From: Purshia tridentata
Taxonomy: Eukaryota; Streptophyta; Magnoliopsida; Rosales; Rosaceae
DNA: 64,000 nt
Assembly: GCA_003254885.1 (NCBI GenBank)
Contig: QANT01006344.1
Location: 1 to 64,000 of the forward strand
Direction of reading: 5' to 3'
Under the pieces are notes generated by a model. That model worked only from the letters and a program-made list of their open reading frames with translations. It made no database searches and was not told where the DNA came from. Both the position numbers and the translations under genes were made by a program. The first letter of the stretch is position 1. Each line of letters opens with the position of its first letter. Shown in pieces: positions 37,446-50,364 of the stretch.

Positions 37446-38649
37446 TGGGGAAGCACTTTTCCATGCTTGGATTTGCATTTTAGCCCTGAAGAAGCACATT
37501 TCGTGTTTAGAAGGCACGAAAACATCATTTTGATGCGTACTCAATCCAATTTCGTGCAATTTCCACCAAAACATGCTTGGTTGGCAAGAAAGATGTGGGG
37601 AAGCACTTGCTCACTCTTGGATTAGCTTTCTAGCCCTCAAGAAGCACATGCTTTGGTTATGAATGCACGAAAATATCATTTCGGTGCCTCCTCAACCCAA
37701 TTTTGTTTCAATTGCACCGAAACGACCGCGATTGGCAATAAGAACATGAGGAAGCACTTTCTCTTGTTTGGAGTAGCGTTCTAGCCCTAACGAATCAGTT
37801 TAGGTGTTAATAATGCATGGAACGTCATTTCGGTGCACACTGTGCACAACCTGGTTAAAGTTGCACCAAAACGTGCGCGGTTGGCAAGAAGCACGTTCTC
37901 ATCCTTGGATTAACGTTCTAGCCCTTAAGAAGAAGATTTCGTGTTAAGAAGGAGCTAAAACCTCATTTCAATGCATAGTGAGTCTACGTTCGTCGAAATT
38001 GCATCAAAACGTGCTCGGTTGGCAAGAACGACATGAGGACACACGTTCTCATGTCTCGATTAGCGTGCCAGCCCTAAAGAACCACTTTAGGTATGAAGAA
38101 TGCGCGAAAACATTATTTCGGAGCGTACTCAGTCCGAATTCGTCGAAATTGCACCGAAACTTCGTTGGTGGGCAAGAAAGACATAAGAAAGCACTTTCTC
38201 ATGTCTCGATATTAGCGTGCTAACCCTAAGGATCCACTTGAGGACATAAGGATGCACGAAAATGTCATTTCAGTGCACACTAAGTGCAAGTCGATTAAAG
38301 TTGCACCAAAATGTTCCCCGGTTGGAAGAAAGACGTGGGGAAGCACTCTCTCATGTCTCAATAAGCGTTCAAGACTCAAAGAACAACTTTAGGTGCTAAG
38401 AACGCACGAATACGTCATTTCGGTGCGCACTCAGTCTAACTTGGACCAAATTGCGCCAAAATGTGCCCGATTCGCAAGAAAGAGGTGGTGAAGAACTCTG
38501 TAATGTCTCGATTAGCGTGCTAGCCCTAAAGAACCACTTTGGGTGTTAGGAGCGAACGAAAACGTCATTTCAGTGCACACACTGTACAGTTTGGTTAAAG
38601 TTGCACCAAAACGTTATCGATTGGCAAGAAAGACATGGGGAACCACATT

Positions 38650-38730
38650 CTAGTACTACTCTCGCCCAAGCACGCTTAACTGCGGAGTTCGGATGGGATG
38701 CGGTGCATTAGTGCTGGTATGATCGCACCC
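38650..38730 (-). pseudogene. 5S rRNA copy 12, truncated (RNA 3' end and tail missing)
   Basis: Only RNA positions 1 to about 81 remain. On the plus strand, monomer H runs directly into ctagtactactc, so the T-tract, the tail region and the RNA 3' third are absent. The simplest view is a deletion within the cassette. Confidence 0.88.
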
Positions 38731-39972
38731 TGGAGAAGCACTTTCCCATGCTTGGATTAGCATTCTAGCCCTAAAGAAGCATATTTCGTGTTTAGAAGGC
38801 ACGAAAACATCATTTCGGAGCGTGCTCAATCCAATTTCGTGCAATTTCCACAAAAACGTGCCCGGTTGAGAAGAAAGATGTGGGGAGGCACTTTCTCACT
38901 CTTAGATTAGCGTTCTAGCCCTCAAGAAGCACATGCTTTTGTTAAGAACGCACAGAAACCTCATTTTGGTGCCTCCTGAATCCAATTTTGCTTCGACTGC
39001 ATCAAAATGTCCCCGGCCGGCAATAAGGGCATGAGGAAGCACTTTGTCTTGTTTGGATTAGCGTTCTAGCCCCAACGAACCAGTTTAGGTGTTAAGAATG
39101 CATGGAACGTCATTTCGGTGCACACTGTGCACAACCTAGTTAAAGTTGCACCAAAACGTGCGCGGTTGGCAAGAAGCACGTTCTCATGCTTGGATTAACG
39201 TTCTAGCCCTCAAGAAGAACATTTCGTGTTAAGAAGGATCTAAAACCTCATTTCAGTGCATAGTGAGTCTACGTTCGTCGAAATTGCATCAAAACGTGCT
39301 CGGTTGGCAAGAAGGACATGAGGACAGACGTTCTCATGTCTCGATTAGCGTGCCAGCCCTGAAGAAGTACTTTAGGTGTTAAGAATGCTCGAAAACATCA
39401 TTTCGGTGCGTACTCAATCCGAATTCGTCCGAATTGCACCCAAACTTCCTTGGTGGGCAAGAAAGACATAAGGAAGCACTATCTCATGTCTCGATATTAG
39501 CGTGCTAACGCTAAGGATCCACCTGAGGCCATAAGGATGCACGAAAACGTCATTTCGGTCTACACTGGGTCGAGGTCGATTAAAGTTGCACCAATACGTT
39601 CCCCGGTTGGAAGAAAGACATGGGGAAGCACTCTCTTATGTCCCAATAATCATTCAAGCCCCAAAGAACAACTTTAGGTGCTAAGAATGCACGAATACGT
39701 CATTTTGGTGCGCACTCAGTCTAACTTGGTCCAAATTGCACTAAAATGTGCCCGATTCGCAAGAAAGAGGTGAGGAAGCACTCTGTAATGTCTCGATTAG
39801 CGTGCTAGCCCAAACGAACCACTTTGGGTGTTAGGAGAGAACGAAAACGTCATTTCGGTGCACACACTGTACAGTTTGGTTAAAGTTGCACCAAAACGTT
39901 ATCAGTTGGCAAGAAAGACATGGGGAAGCACTTTTTTTTTTTGGTAAATAAAAGGCCAAAGAAAAGAAAATG

Positions 39973-40090
39973 GGGTGCAGCACGAGGACTTCCCAGGAGG
40001 TCACCCATCCTAGTACTACGCTCGTCCAAGCACACTTAACTGTGGAGTTCTGATGGGATCCGGTGCAATAGTGCTGGTATGATCACACCC
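39973..40090 (-). rRNA. 5S rRNA copy 13 (full length, divergent)
   Basis: A 118-bp 5S sequence with about seven substitutions. It carries the cgtccaagcacactt and gcaatagtgc variants of the copies at 34,747 and 36,106. Confidence 0.88.
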
Positions 40091-41332
40091 TGGGGAAGCA
40101 CTTTCCCATGCTTGGATTACCATTGTAGCCCTCTAGAAGCACATTTCGTGTTTCGAAGGCACGAAAACATCATTTCGGTGTGTACTCAATCCAATTTTGT
40201 GCAATTTCCACCAAAACGCGCTCGATTAGCAAGAAAGATGTGGGGAAGCACAGTCTCACTCTTGGATTAGCGTTCTAGCCCTCAAGAAGCACATGCTTTT
40301 GTTAAGAATGTACGAAAACCTCATTTCGGTGGCTCCTCAACCCAATTTTGTTTCCTTTGCACCAAAACGTCCCCGGTTTGCAATAAGGGCATGAGGAAGC
40401 ACTTTCTCTTGTTTGGATTAGCGTTCTAGCCCCAACGAACCAGTTTAGGTGTTAAGAATGCATAGAACGTCATTTCGGTGCACACTGTGCACAACCTGGT
40501 TAAAGTTGCACCAAAACGTGCGCGGTTGGCAAGAAGCACGTTCTCATGCTTGGATTAACGTTCTAGCGCTCAAGAAGAAGATTTCGTGTTAAGACGGAGC
40601 TAAAACCTCATTTCAGTGCATAGTGAGTCTACGTTCGTCGAAATTGCATCAAAACGTGCTCGGTTGGCAAGAAGGACATGAGGACACACGTTCTCATGTC
40701 TCGATTAGCGTGCCACCCCTAAAGAAGCACTTTAGGTGTTAAGAATGCGCGAAAACATCATTTCGGTGTGTACTCAATCCGAATTCGTCCAAATTGCACC
40801 AAAACTTCCTTGGTGGGCAAGAAAGACATAAGGAAGCACTTTCTCATGTCTCGATATTAGCGTGCTAACCCTAAGGATCCACCTCAGGCCTTAAGGATGC
40901 ACAAAATCGTCATTTCGGTGCACACTGAGTCCAAGTCGAATTAAAGTTGCACCCAAACGTTCCCAGTTTGGAAGTAAGACATGGGGAAGCATTCTCTCAT
41001 GTCTCGATAAGCGTTCAAGCCCCAAAGAACAACTTAGGTGCTAAGAACGCACAAATACGTCATTTCGGTGCGCACTCAGTCTAACTTGATCCAAATTGCA
41101 CCAAAATGTGCCCGATTTGCAAGAAAGAGGTGAGGAAGCACTCTGTAATGTCTTTATCAGCGTGCTAGCCCTAAAGAACCACTTTTGGTGTTCGGAGCGG
41201 GCGAAAACGTCATTTCGGTGCACACACTGTACAGTTTGGTTAATGTTGCACCAAAACGTTATCTGTTGGCAAGAACGACATGGGGAATCACTTTATTTTT
41301 TTTGGTAAATAAGAGGCGAAAGAAAGAAAAAG

Positions 41333-41450
41333 GGGTGCAACACACGGACTTCCCAAGAGGTCACCCATCCTAGTACTACTCTTGGCCAAGCACGCTTAAA
41401 TGCGGAGTTCTGATGGGATCCGTTGCATTAGCGCTGGTATGATCGCACCT
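41333..41450 (-). rRNA. 5S rRNA copy 14 (full length, divergent)
   Basis: A 118-bp 5S sequence with about nine substitutions. It shares cacacggactt and gcaccttgggg with the copy at 37,328, and the aggcgaaagaaag tail variant with the copies at 37,328 and 55,265. Confidence 0.87.
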
Positions 41451-42644
41451 TGGGGAAGCACTTTCCCATGCTTGGATTAGCATTCTAGCCCTAAAGAAGC
41501 ACATTTCGTGTTTAGAAGGCACAAAAACATCATTTTGGTGCGTACTCAATCCAATTTCGTTCAATTTCCACTAAAACGTGCTGGGTTGGCAAGAAATATG
41601 TGGGGAAGCACTTTCTCACTCTTGGATTAGCGTTCTAGCCCTCAAGAAGCACATGCTTTTGTTAAGAACGCACGAAAACCTCATTAAGAATGCACTAAAA
41701 CCTCATTTCGGTGCCTCCTCAACCCAATTTTTTTTCAATTGCACCAAAACGTCCCTGGTTGGCAATAAGAACATGAGGAAGCACTTTCTCTTGTTTGGAT
41801 TAGCGTTCCAGCCCTGACGAACCGGTTGAAGTGCGGTTGGCAAGAAGCACGTTCACATGCTTGGATTAACGTTCTAGCCCTCAAGAAGCATATTTCGTGT
41901 TAAAAAGGAGCTAAACCTTCATTTCAGTGCATACTCAGTCTACTTTCATCTAAATTGCATCAAAACGTGCTCGGTTGGCCAGAAGGACATGAGGACGCAC
42001 GTTCTCATGTCTCGATTAGCGTGCCAGCCGTAAAGAACCACTTTAGGTATTAAGAATGCGCGAAAACATCATTTCGGTGCGTACTCAGTCCGAATTCGTT
42101 CAAATTGCACCAAAATTTCCTTGGTGGGCAAGAAAGACATAAGGAAGCACTTTCTCATGTCTCGATATTAGCGTGCTAACCCTAGGGATCCACTTGAGGC
42201 CTTAAGGATGCACGAAAACTTCATTTGGGTGCACACTGAGTCCAAGTTGAATTAAAGTTGGACCAAAACGTTCCCTGGTTGGAAGAAAGACATGGGGAAG
42301 CACACTCTCATGTCTCGATAAGCGTTCAAGCCCCAAAGAAGAACTTTAGGTGCTAAGAATTCACGAATACGTCATTTCGATGCGCACTTAGTCTGACATG
42401 GTCCAAATTGCAACAAAATGTGCCCGATTCGCAAGAAAGAGGTGAGGAAGCATGCTGTAATGTCTCTATCAGCGTGCTAGCCCTAAAGAACCACTTTGGG
42501 TGTTAGGAACGAACGAAAACGTCATTTCGATGCACACACTGTACAATTTGGTTAAAGTTGCACCAAAACATTATCGGTTGGCAAGAAAGACATGGGGAAG
42601 CACTTTCTCTTTTTTGGTAAATAAAAGGCCAAAGAAAGAAAAAG

Positions 42645-42762
42645 GGGTGCAACACGAAGACTTCCCAAAAGGTCACCCATCGCAGTACTACTCTCGCCTA
42701 AGCACGCTTAAGTGCGGAGTTCTGATGGGATCCGGTGCATTAGTGCTGGTATGATCGCACCC
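42645..42762 (-). rRNA. 5S rRNA copy 15 (full length, divergent)
   Basis: A 118-bp 5S sequence with about seven substitutions, clustered in the RNA 3' half (cccaaaaggtc and catcgcagtac on the plus strand). It is the last 5S copy before the Sirevirus insertion. Confidence 0.88.
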
Positions 42763-43495
42763 TGGGGAAGCACTTTGTCATGCTTGGATTAGCATTCAAG
42801 CCCTAAAGAAGCACATTTCGTGTTTAGAAGGCACGAAAACATCATTTTGGTGTGTACTCAATCCAATTTCGTGCAATTTCCACCAACACATGCCCAGTTG
42901 GCATGAAAGATGTGGGGAAGCACTTTCTCACTCTTGGATTAGCGTTTTAGCCCTCAAGAAGCACATGCTTTTGTTAAGAACGTATGAAAACCTGATTTCG
43001 GTGTCTCCTCAACCCAATTTTGTTTCAATTGCACCAAAACGTACCCGGTTGGCAATAAGGACATGAGGAAGCACTTTCTCTTGTTTGGATTAGCGTTCTA
43101 GCCCTAACGAACCAGTTTAGGTGTTAAGAATGCGTGGAACGTTATTTCGGTGCACACCGGGCACAACTTGGTTAATGTTGCACCAAATTGTGCGCGGTTG
43201 GCAAGAAGCACGTTCTCATGCTTGGATTAACATACTAGCCCTTAAGAAGCATATTTCGTGTTAAGAAGGAGCTAAAACCTAATTTCAGTGCATACTCAGT
43301 CTACTTTCGCCTAAATTGCATCAAAATGTGCCCGATAGGCAAGAAGGACATGAGGACCTCGATTAGCGTGCCAACTCTAAAGAACCACTTTAGTTGTGAA
43401 GAATGCGCGAAAACATCATTTCGGTGTGTACTCAGTCCGAATTCGTCCAAATCGCAGCAAAACTTCCTTGGTGGGCAAGAAAGACATGAGGAAGC

Positions 43496-45094
43496 TGTTA
43501 GTTTCAAGTTTTGTATTGGCAATTTCCGTGACGAAACCGCTTGTAATTATTTTAGATTTGAATCTCACACAAGCTCTAGACTAAGTTAGGAGCATTTGGG
43601 TGTGCAATGAAGTCTACACAGCTGGTCCTACATCCCTCATGTCTAAGGTAATACCCATACCATGCATTTCACCAAACATCAGTTTTTCACAGAATAGTGC
43701 ATGTTTTGACTGGTCTATGACATATCATACACTACACTTTTTTGGCACGGGAACTGCAGATACTAGGTTGTGAATATTAAGTGATCCCACGTGAGGGTCT
43801 CTTATGTGGGTCACACTCCTAAATGGGTATTAGCACTTGTCTAATTTTCTGACTTATTTTGATTGGGCCTTTACTCTCCTCATTTATTCTCCAGCCCATA
43901 TCAGTTTTTAATGGGTTTTCATTTTGCACTATTCATCATCTTCTCTAAATCTTTTTTTCTGAAAATGGAAACTTTCCCAAAACAACTCAGCCCTTCTCCC
44001 ACACGAATCTTCAGATTCCCTTTGGCATATTCGGCTATGAGTTGTCCTGGACTTGAGCCTATTATTGGTTGCCATGTGGAACGGTGTGGGTGTGCGTGTG
44101 TTGCTGCTGCTACAAGGTACGGGCAGCCCTTCATTCTCTTTGTCACTCACATTTTTGGTATGTTTTATGCAGCTTTTGAGCTGAGTGTTTTTGTGAGATA
44201 AAATGGGTATTTTATTGATCAAGAGTTGGAAGTTTTTCTTTAAAAATTTTCTTGTGTTCATCTCTTGATTTGTTTTGTCTAAAAACTAAATGGGTTTTGT
44301 GTATGGGTTTCAGATATTTTTAAAAGCATAAACACATCACTCTAGTTTTTAGATTTGGGTTTATATTGGCTTCTTCAAATCCTTTTTGGTTGAAGGAGTT
44401 GATCTTGCTAACCCAAAATATTGCATATCACTTTCATATCTTGAAGATCCACAAGCAAGGTTCAAATGGGTGCTACGTATTGATGAGCTAGAGGATTGAG
44501 CTGCCAGCAACGTAAATGACTCTCGGCTGCTTGGTTGGTGGTTGCACAAAGTGGGTATGCTAGCTGCTACTCAGCTTTAGTGTAGGTAAATGAGCTTGTG
44601 TGGTGATATAGACTTTGTATTGAACCTCAACATATTGGATTGCCAGGTCAGTGGATAAGACCCCCAGTTTTTTAACCCTTTGAGGTTTTTCTGGGTGAAC
44701 AACTTGTGTGTCTCCTCTTTGTGATTGCTGAGTTTATTTGGGTCTTATATAACTTGTGTTTATTTCCTTGGTATATGGCATCACACTATGACTTATGATT
44801 GATTATATTGCATCTGATGAACTGAATATAATCTAGCATCTCACATCTCACTTTAGTTGTGGCTAGCATTGGGATGCCTACTTTGATGGATCCTTGAGTG
44901 CGTAGGTTGTCACTCCTCACATAAATACTTGAATTGCTAGTTGGTTGTGTTTCTCGAGTTGTGCTTCTGTCGAGCAGACATAAGTGTGTTTGATTGGATC
45001 AGTCTTGTCAAATAGTTTTAAAATTGGGTCCGATCAGTGATCGTTGTGTTACTTAGGTGCTTTAGGGTGTTAAAGCACTTTATACCAAACTTCA
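43496..45094 (+). mobile_element. Sirevirus 5' LTR (1,599 bp)
   Basis: It begins tgttagtttcaag and ends ccaaacttca, with TG and CA tips. It aligns along its whole length with 53,157-54,764, apart from small length differences. Confidence 0.95.
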
Positions 45095-45096
45095 AT

Positions 45097-45108
45097 TGGT
45101 ATCAGAGC
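45097..45108 (+). promoter_or_regulatory. Primer-binding site (initiator Met tRNA)
   Basis: The sequence tggtatcagagc begins two bases after the LTR. It is complementary to the 3' end of initiator methionine tRNA, the usual copia primer. Confidence 0.93.
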
Positions 45109-45166
45109 GCTACTCTAGAAGAAAATAGAGAGTTCCTAGGATTAGTTTGGTGCTTGATCATTTTAG

Positions 45167-46950
45167 ATGGATAGGGACAGAGTTGCGGGTTCTTGCAACT
45201 CTCCTCCTTTCTTTGATGGCAGCAACTATGCTACTTGGAAAGAAAAATTTGAAATCTTCCTTGATGCATATGATGAGTTTGTTTATGAATTTCTTACTGT
45301 TGAGTGGTCTCATCTTACCCAAATCATAGATGGAGTAGAATTACTTAAGCCTAGGTCTGAGTGGACAGCGGTTGAGGCAACTGCCTCTAGCTCTAACAAG
45401 AAGGCTAGGAATGCCATTGTCACGGCATTGTCTACTACACAATTTGCCCATGTTCAACACTGTGTCACAGCTAGACAAGCTTGGAACAAACTTCGGGTAG
45501 TCCATGAGGGAGATAAACAAGTGAGGTCTCTTAGGCTACAAATGGTTCATGCGAAATTTGAGGAAATTAGAATGAAAGACACCGAGTCCTTTTCAGATTT
45601 CTATGGAAGATTAGAAGCTCTAACAAATGAAGCCATGTCCTTAGGAAAGCCTTTTGAGGACTACCATTGTCCAAAAAGTTCTTAGGTCACTACCCAAGAG
45701 ATTCCAATCCAAAAAACATGCTATCCAAGAGGTTCAAAACTTGGATGAACTCAAGATTGGCAAATTGGTAGGAAAACTTAAGACTTTTGAGATGGAACTT
45801 GAAATGGATGAGAGGGACAGCAAGAAATCTAAAGATATTGCCTTACAAAGTGTCAAGGAAGTGAGCGAAAATTTGAGTGAAAAATCAACTATGTCCGATG
45901 ATGAAGTTGCCCTTTTTGTGAAAAATTTAGGAGAATTCTTAGGAATAAAGGAAGAGAGGCTAGGACTAGTGGCAATAATTTCAGAGAACAAAAGTTCAAA
46001 CCTCAAGGAGAAAAATCATTTGAGAGAAAACAAGAGGGGAAACCTGACTTTAAGGAAGGTAGAAACTCCAAGAGAGATTTGAAGTGCTACACTTGTGGGG
46101 GAATAGGTCACATAGCAGCTGAATGTGCTAACAACAAAAGAAATTACACCAACAGCAAGAACAAAGCCATGAAGATCACTTGGAGTGATAGTGAAAGTGA
46201 TCAATCACATGATTGTGAGTCTTCATTCGAGAGTGAGGGTGAGGAAGTTGCTTTTGTTGCATCAATCAAGGAGATTGATCAAGTTGAGAGTGAGTCTGAC
46301 CTAGAATCTGTTCCAGATGATGAGTCATACTCTGCCTTGTGTGTGAAATATGACTTGCTCTTCACTGAAACTCTTAGCATAAAAGAAGAAAATTCAAGAC
46401 TCAAAGAACTAAGATTGGAATTGAGTGAAAAAGTTGAACTCTTAAAAGGGGAACTAGAGAACCTTGGTGTTTTGAAGAGTAATCTTGAGAGTCAAGTCAA
46501 GGTGCTCAAGGAGAGCAATGTTTCTTATAAGAATTTGAGTGAGAAACTTCAACATGAAGTTAATATTGCTAATAAGAGTATAGTGGAACTTACCATTGGA
46601 GCAGAAAAGGTAGATAGAATGATTAGGCAAGGAAAGCTCCATGGGGACAAAATCGGGTTGGGTTTTGATATGGGTGGTCCTAGTGTGACTCACACTAAAA
46701 CCACTTTTGTCAAGGGCAAATCTGAACATGGAGATAAGAAAGGTCTTTGTCTCATTGGCAGTGGTCTAAATGCTACTCATTCTAAGTCAACTTCTTCCCC
46801 AAATAGTGTCACTCTTAAAGTTGATCCTCCTCCTCTTAGAAAACCAAGGTTTATCCCTATTTGTCACCATTGTAATGTCAAGGGTCACATTAGAACAAAT
46901 TGTCACAAGCTCAAAGGGATGAAAGCATCTAGAATGGAGAGAAATACTAC
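45167..46950 (+). mobile_element. Sirevirus gag region (fossil)
   Basis: The N-terminal part resembles the copia gag (UBN2-type) fold, with FFDGSNYATWKEKFEIFLD near the start. It is followed by a coiled-coil-rich stretch and two CCHC zinc knuckles (CYTCGGIGHIAAEC near 46,085 and CHHCNVKGHIRTNC near 46,863). The long gag with a coiled coil between knuckles is typical of Sireviruses. The region is not intact. Confidence 0.85.
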
Positions 46951-49900
46951 ACTCCAAGATCAAGTGAGTCATCTACTCAAGGAGGTAAATAAAATTGCCT
47001 TACTTGTTGTTCCAAGCTCCATGACAAAATCAAATGCACATCAAAAATGGGTTGAGAAGCAATCAACAAATTGTCTTGTTTCCTTAACTTCATTTTCAGC
47101 CACTAAAAGAAATGTTTGGTACCTAGATAGTGGGTGTTCCAAACATATGACGGGAGATAAGGAAGTCTTTACTTCACTAGCTCCCTATGATGGTGGAAGT
47201 GTAACTTTTGGAGGTGGTGAGAAGTCTTTTGTGAGTGGTAAGGGTGCTGTTCACATACCCGGTATACCCAAATTAAAAAATGTAAGATTTGTAGAGGGTT
47301 TTGAATTCCAACCTACTTAGCATAAGTCAATTATGTGATGAGTGGGGAGGTGAAGTATGCATGTCAAAGAGTGGATGTAGAATAATTGATGCTAAGGGAA
47401 ATGAAATCTTGAATGCTCCAAGGTCAAGAGACGATTGCTATATAATTGATTGCAATATTATCAAACTTGATAATACTTGCAATAGAGCCATAGATGAAAC
47501 AAGCACTCTTTGGCACCAAAGACTTGGACACATTAATGTTCATGACCTCTACAAGCTATCTAAGCATGAGGTAGTTAGAGGTCTTCCCAAAATAAGAAAA
47601 CCCGATACTTTTGTTTGTGGTCCATGTCAATTGGGCAAACAAACCAAAGAACCTCACAAAAGGGTTAAAGACATAGGCACCTCTAAGACACTTGAGCTTG
47701 TGCACATTGATTTAGTTGGTCCAGTTCAAACTTTGTCAATTGGGGGAATGAAATATGTTCTGGTCATGGTGGATGATTTTTCCAGATTTACTTGGGTATC
47801 ATTTCTTAGAGAAAAGTCGGACACATTCCAACNATTTCTTAGAGAAAAGTCGGATACATTCCAACACTTTGTTAAAATTGTCAAACAGCTGAAAAATGAG
47901 GGGTTGACGAGTTTGTCTGCTATTTCTAGGATCAGATCAGATCATGGAACTGAGTTTGAAAACTCCAAATTTGATGAATTTTGCAGTCAGTTGGGAATTA
48001 GACATGAATTTTCAGCTCCAATCACTCCTCAACAAAATGGCATTGTTGAGAGGAAAAATCGTGTTCTAATTGAGATGGCTAGGGTGATGCTAAATAGCAA
48101 GAATATTGTTGAGCATTTCTGGGCAGAAGTAGTCAACACGGCTTGTTATATCATAAATAGGGTCTATCTTAGACCGGGTACCCAAAAGACCCCATATGAG
48201 CTGTGGAAAGGAAAGAAACGTAAGATAAAGCACCTTAGAGTGTTTGGGAGTACATGTTATATCCTTAGGGATAGAGAACACTTGGGTAAATTTGATCCAA
48301 AGAGTGATGAAGGACTGTTCTTAGGATATTCATCAAACAGTAGAGCCTTTAGAGTGTTTAATTTGAGAACCAACTCTATGATGGAATCTTTTAATGTGAG
48401 AATAGATGATCATAATGCTCTTCTCGAACTGGCTGAGGATGAGGATTAGCTGTTTTCAAAATTGAATGACAAAAAGAATGTTTTGAATGGAAAAGGAACT
48501 AAGGCTGAAAGTGTTGAGTCTGCTGATGACACAGAAAGTGTTATATCTGACAAGTCAGCAACTGACAAAAATGACGAAATTCTGAGAGATAAATCTGACA
48601 AGCCAAGATGGGTTAGATGTAACCATAAAGATAGTGAGATTCTAGTGTCTCTTGATCAGCCAGTTAGAACTAGGCAGCAAATGGCAAGTGAGATTGCTCA
48701 TGTGTGTTATGTGTCTGTGATAGAACCAAAGAACATCAAAGAAGCTCTAAACCATGAGGAATGGGTTAGTGCAATGCATGAGGAGTTGAATCAATTTGAA
48801 AGAAATCAAGTGTGGACTCTTGTAAAGAGACCAACCAAAACAAATGTCATAGGAACCAAGTGGATTTTTAAGAATAAGTCTAATGAGTGTGGAAATGTAA
48901 TTAGGAATAAAGCTAGACTTGTTGCTCAATGGTATTCACAATTAGAGGATGTAGATTTTGATGAAACCTTTGCTCCCGTGGCTAGGTTAGAGTCGGTTAG
49001 GTTGCTTTGTGCCATTGCTTGTCACTTAAAATTCAAATTGTATCAAATGGATGTCAAAACAGCCTTTTTGAATGGTTACTTAAATGAAGAGGTATTTGTA
49101 GAACAACCAAAGGGATTTGAGGACCCTCATATGCCCAATGGTGTCTACAAATTGAGAAAAGCACTTTATGGACTCAAGCAAGCTCCTAGAGCTTGGTATG
49201 AGAGACTCACCTCTCATTTGTTGTCCAAAGGCTATCAAAGGGGTTCGGTTGACAAGACCCTCTTCGTTGAGAAAAGCACTCTATGGACTCAAGCAAGCTC
49301 CTAGAGCTTGGTATGAGGAACTCACCTTTCATTTTTTGTCCAAAGGGTATCAAAGGGGTTCGGTTGACAAGACCCTCTTTGTGAGAAAATTCAAAAATGA
49401 TGTTTTAATTGCTCAAGTGTATGTGGATGACATTGTTTTTGGATCCACTTCCGAGATTCATGTTAATAATTTCATTGAAGTCATGTCTAGTGAATTTGAG
49501 ATGAGCTTAGTGGGTGAAATGAATTTTTTCTTGGGTTTGCAAGTTAAACAAGAGACAAGTGGGATCTTTATCTCACAAACCAAGTATGCTAGAAACCTTG
49601 TTAAAAAATTTGGCTTAGAATCCTCAAAAGTAGCTACTACCCCAATGAGCAAGAGTGTCAAGCTTCATAGAGACTCATGTGGTGAGAGTGTGGATCATAC
49701 TCTTTATAGAAGCATGATTGGTAGCCTCCTTTACCTCATAGCCAGCAGGCCAGACATCTCATTTGCTGTAGGTGTATGCGCTAGATTTCAAAGTGACCCC
49801 AAAAATTCTCATTTGTTTGCCATTAAGAGGATTATCAAGTATGTGAATGGTACTCTAGATTATGGATTTTGGTACACTCGGAACACTAATTCTAAACTTG

Positions 49901-50364
49901 TTGGTTTTAGTGACTCAGATTGGGCAGGGTGTAGCGATGACTTAAAAAGCACATCAGGTGGGGCCTTTTATGTTGGCAATAACTTGGTTTCATGGCATAG
50001 CAAAAAAAAGAACTCTGTCTCTTTGTCAATTGCAGAGGTAGAATATATTGCATTAGGTAGTTGTTGCACTCAATTGATATGGATGAAACAAATGTTGGTA
50101 GATTATGGCCTTATTGAGGAATATTTTCTCATATATTGTGATAACATGAGTGCAATTGACATTTCCAAAAACCCGGTCCAACATTCAAGAACCAAGCGTA
50201 TAGACATAAGGCATCATTTTGTTAGGGATCTTGTTGAGGGTGGATCACTCATCTTACATTTTGTTCCCTCCGAGAAACAATTGGCTGATATTTTTACCAA
50301 AGCTTTGGAACCTCCAAAGCATATTGGTTTGAGGAAATCTATTGGCATTTGTGCCACTAGTTGA
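46951..50364 (+). mobile_element. Sirevirus pol region (fossil): protease, integrase, reverse transcriptase, RNase H
   Basis: Parts appear in copia order. The protease active site is DSGCSKHMTG near 47,125. The pre-integrase zinc domain has WHQRLGHIN and CGPCQLGKQ near 47,510-47,640. The integrase core is near 47,690-48,150, with the HIDLVGP and DHGTEF blocks. The reverse transcriptase is near 48,730-49,600, with DVKTAFLNG and YVDDIVFGS. The RNase H is near 49,890-50,330, with DSDWAGC and RHHFVRD. Integrase before reverse transcriptase identifies Ty1/copia. The region is broken. Confidence 0.92.

Larger units (their letters stand above)
32243..43495. repeat. Satellite array block 2: higher-order repeat with 5S cassettes
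   Basis: This block continues monomer A at the point where the CACTA element split it, with the same eight monomer types. Taking out the CACTA element and its duplication gives a 1,357-bp interval between the 5S copies on either side, so it is the same array. Units here run about 1.22-1.36 kb. A well-preserved unit is 34,865-36,223, with monomer starts near 34,865, 35,016, 35,168, 35,307, 35,454, 35,603, 35,757 and 35,906 and the cassette with its flanking repeat from 36,056. The block ends inside monomer F, where the Sirevirus inserted. Confidence 0.95.

Noticed and set aside
43863-44201. 112-codon frame as a gene (and its twin near 53,682)
   Set aside because: It lies within the Sirevirus LTR and occurs in related form in both LTRs, so it is part of the terminal repeat.
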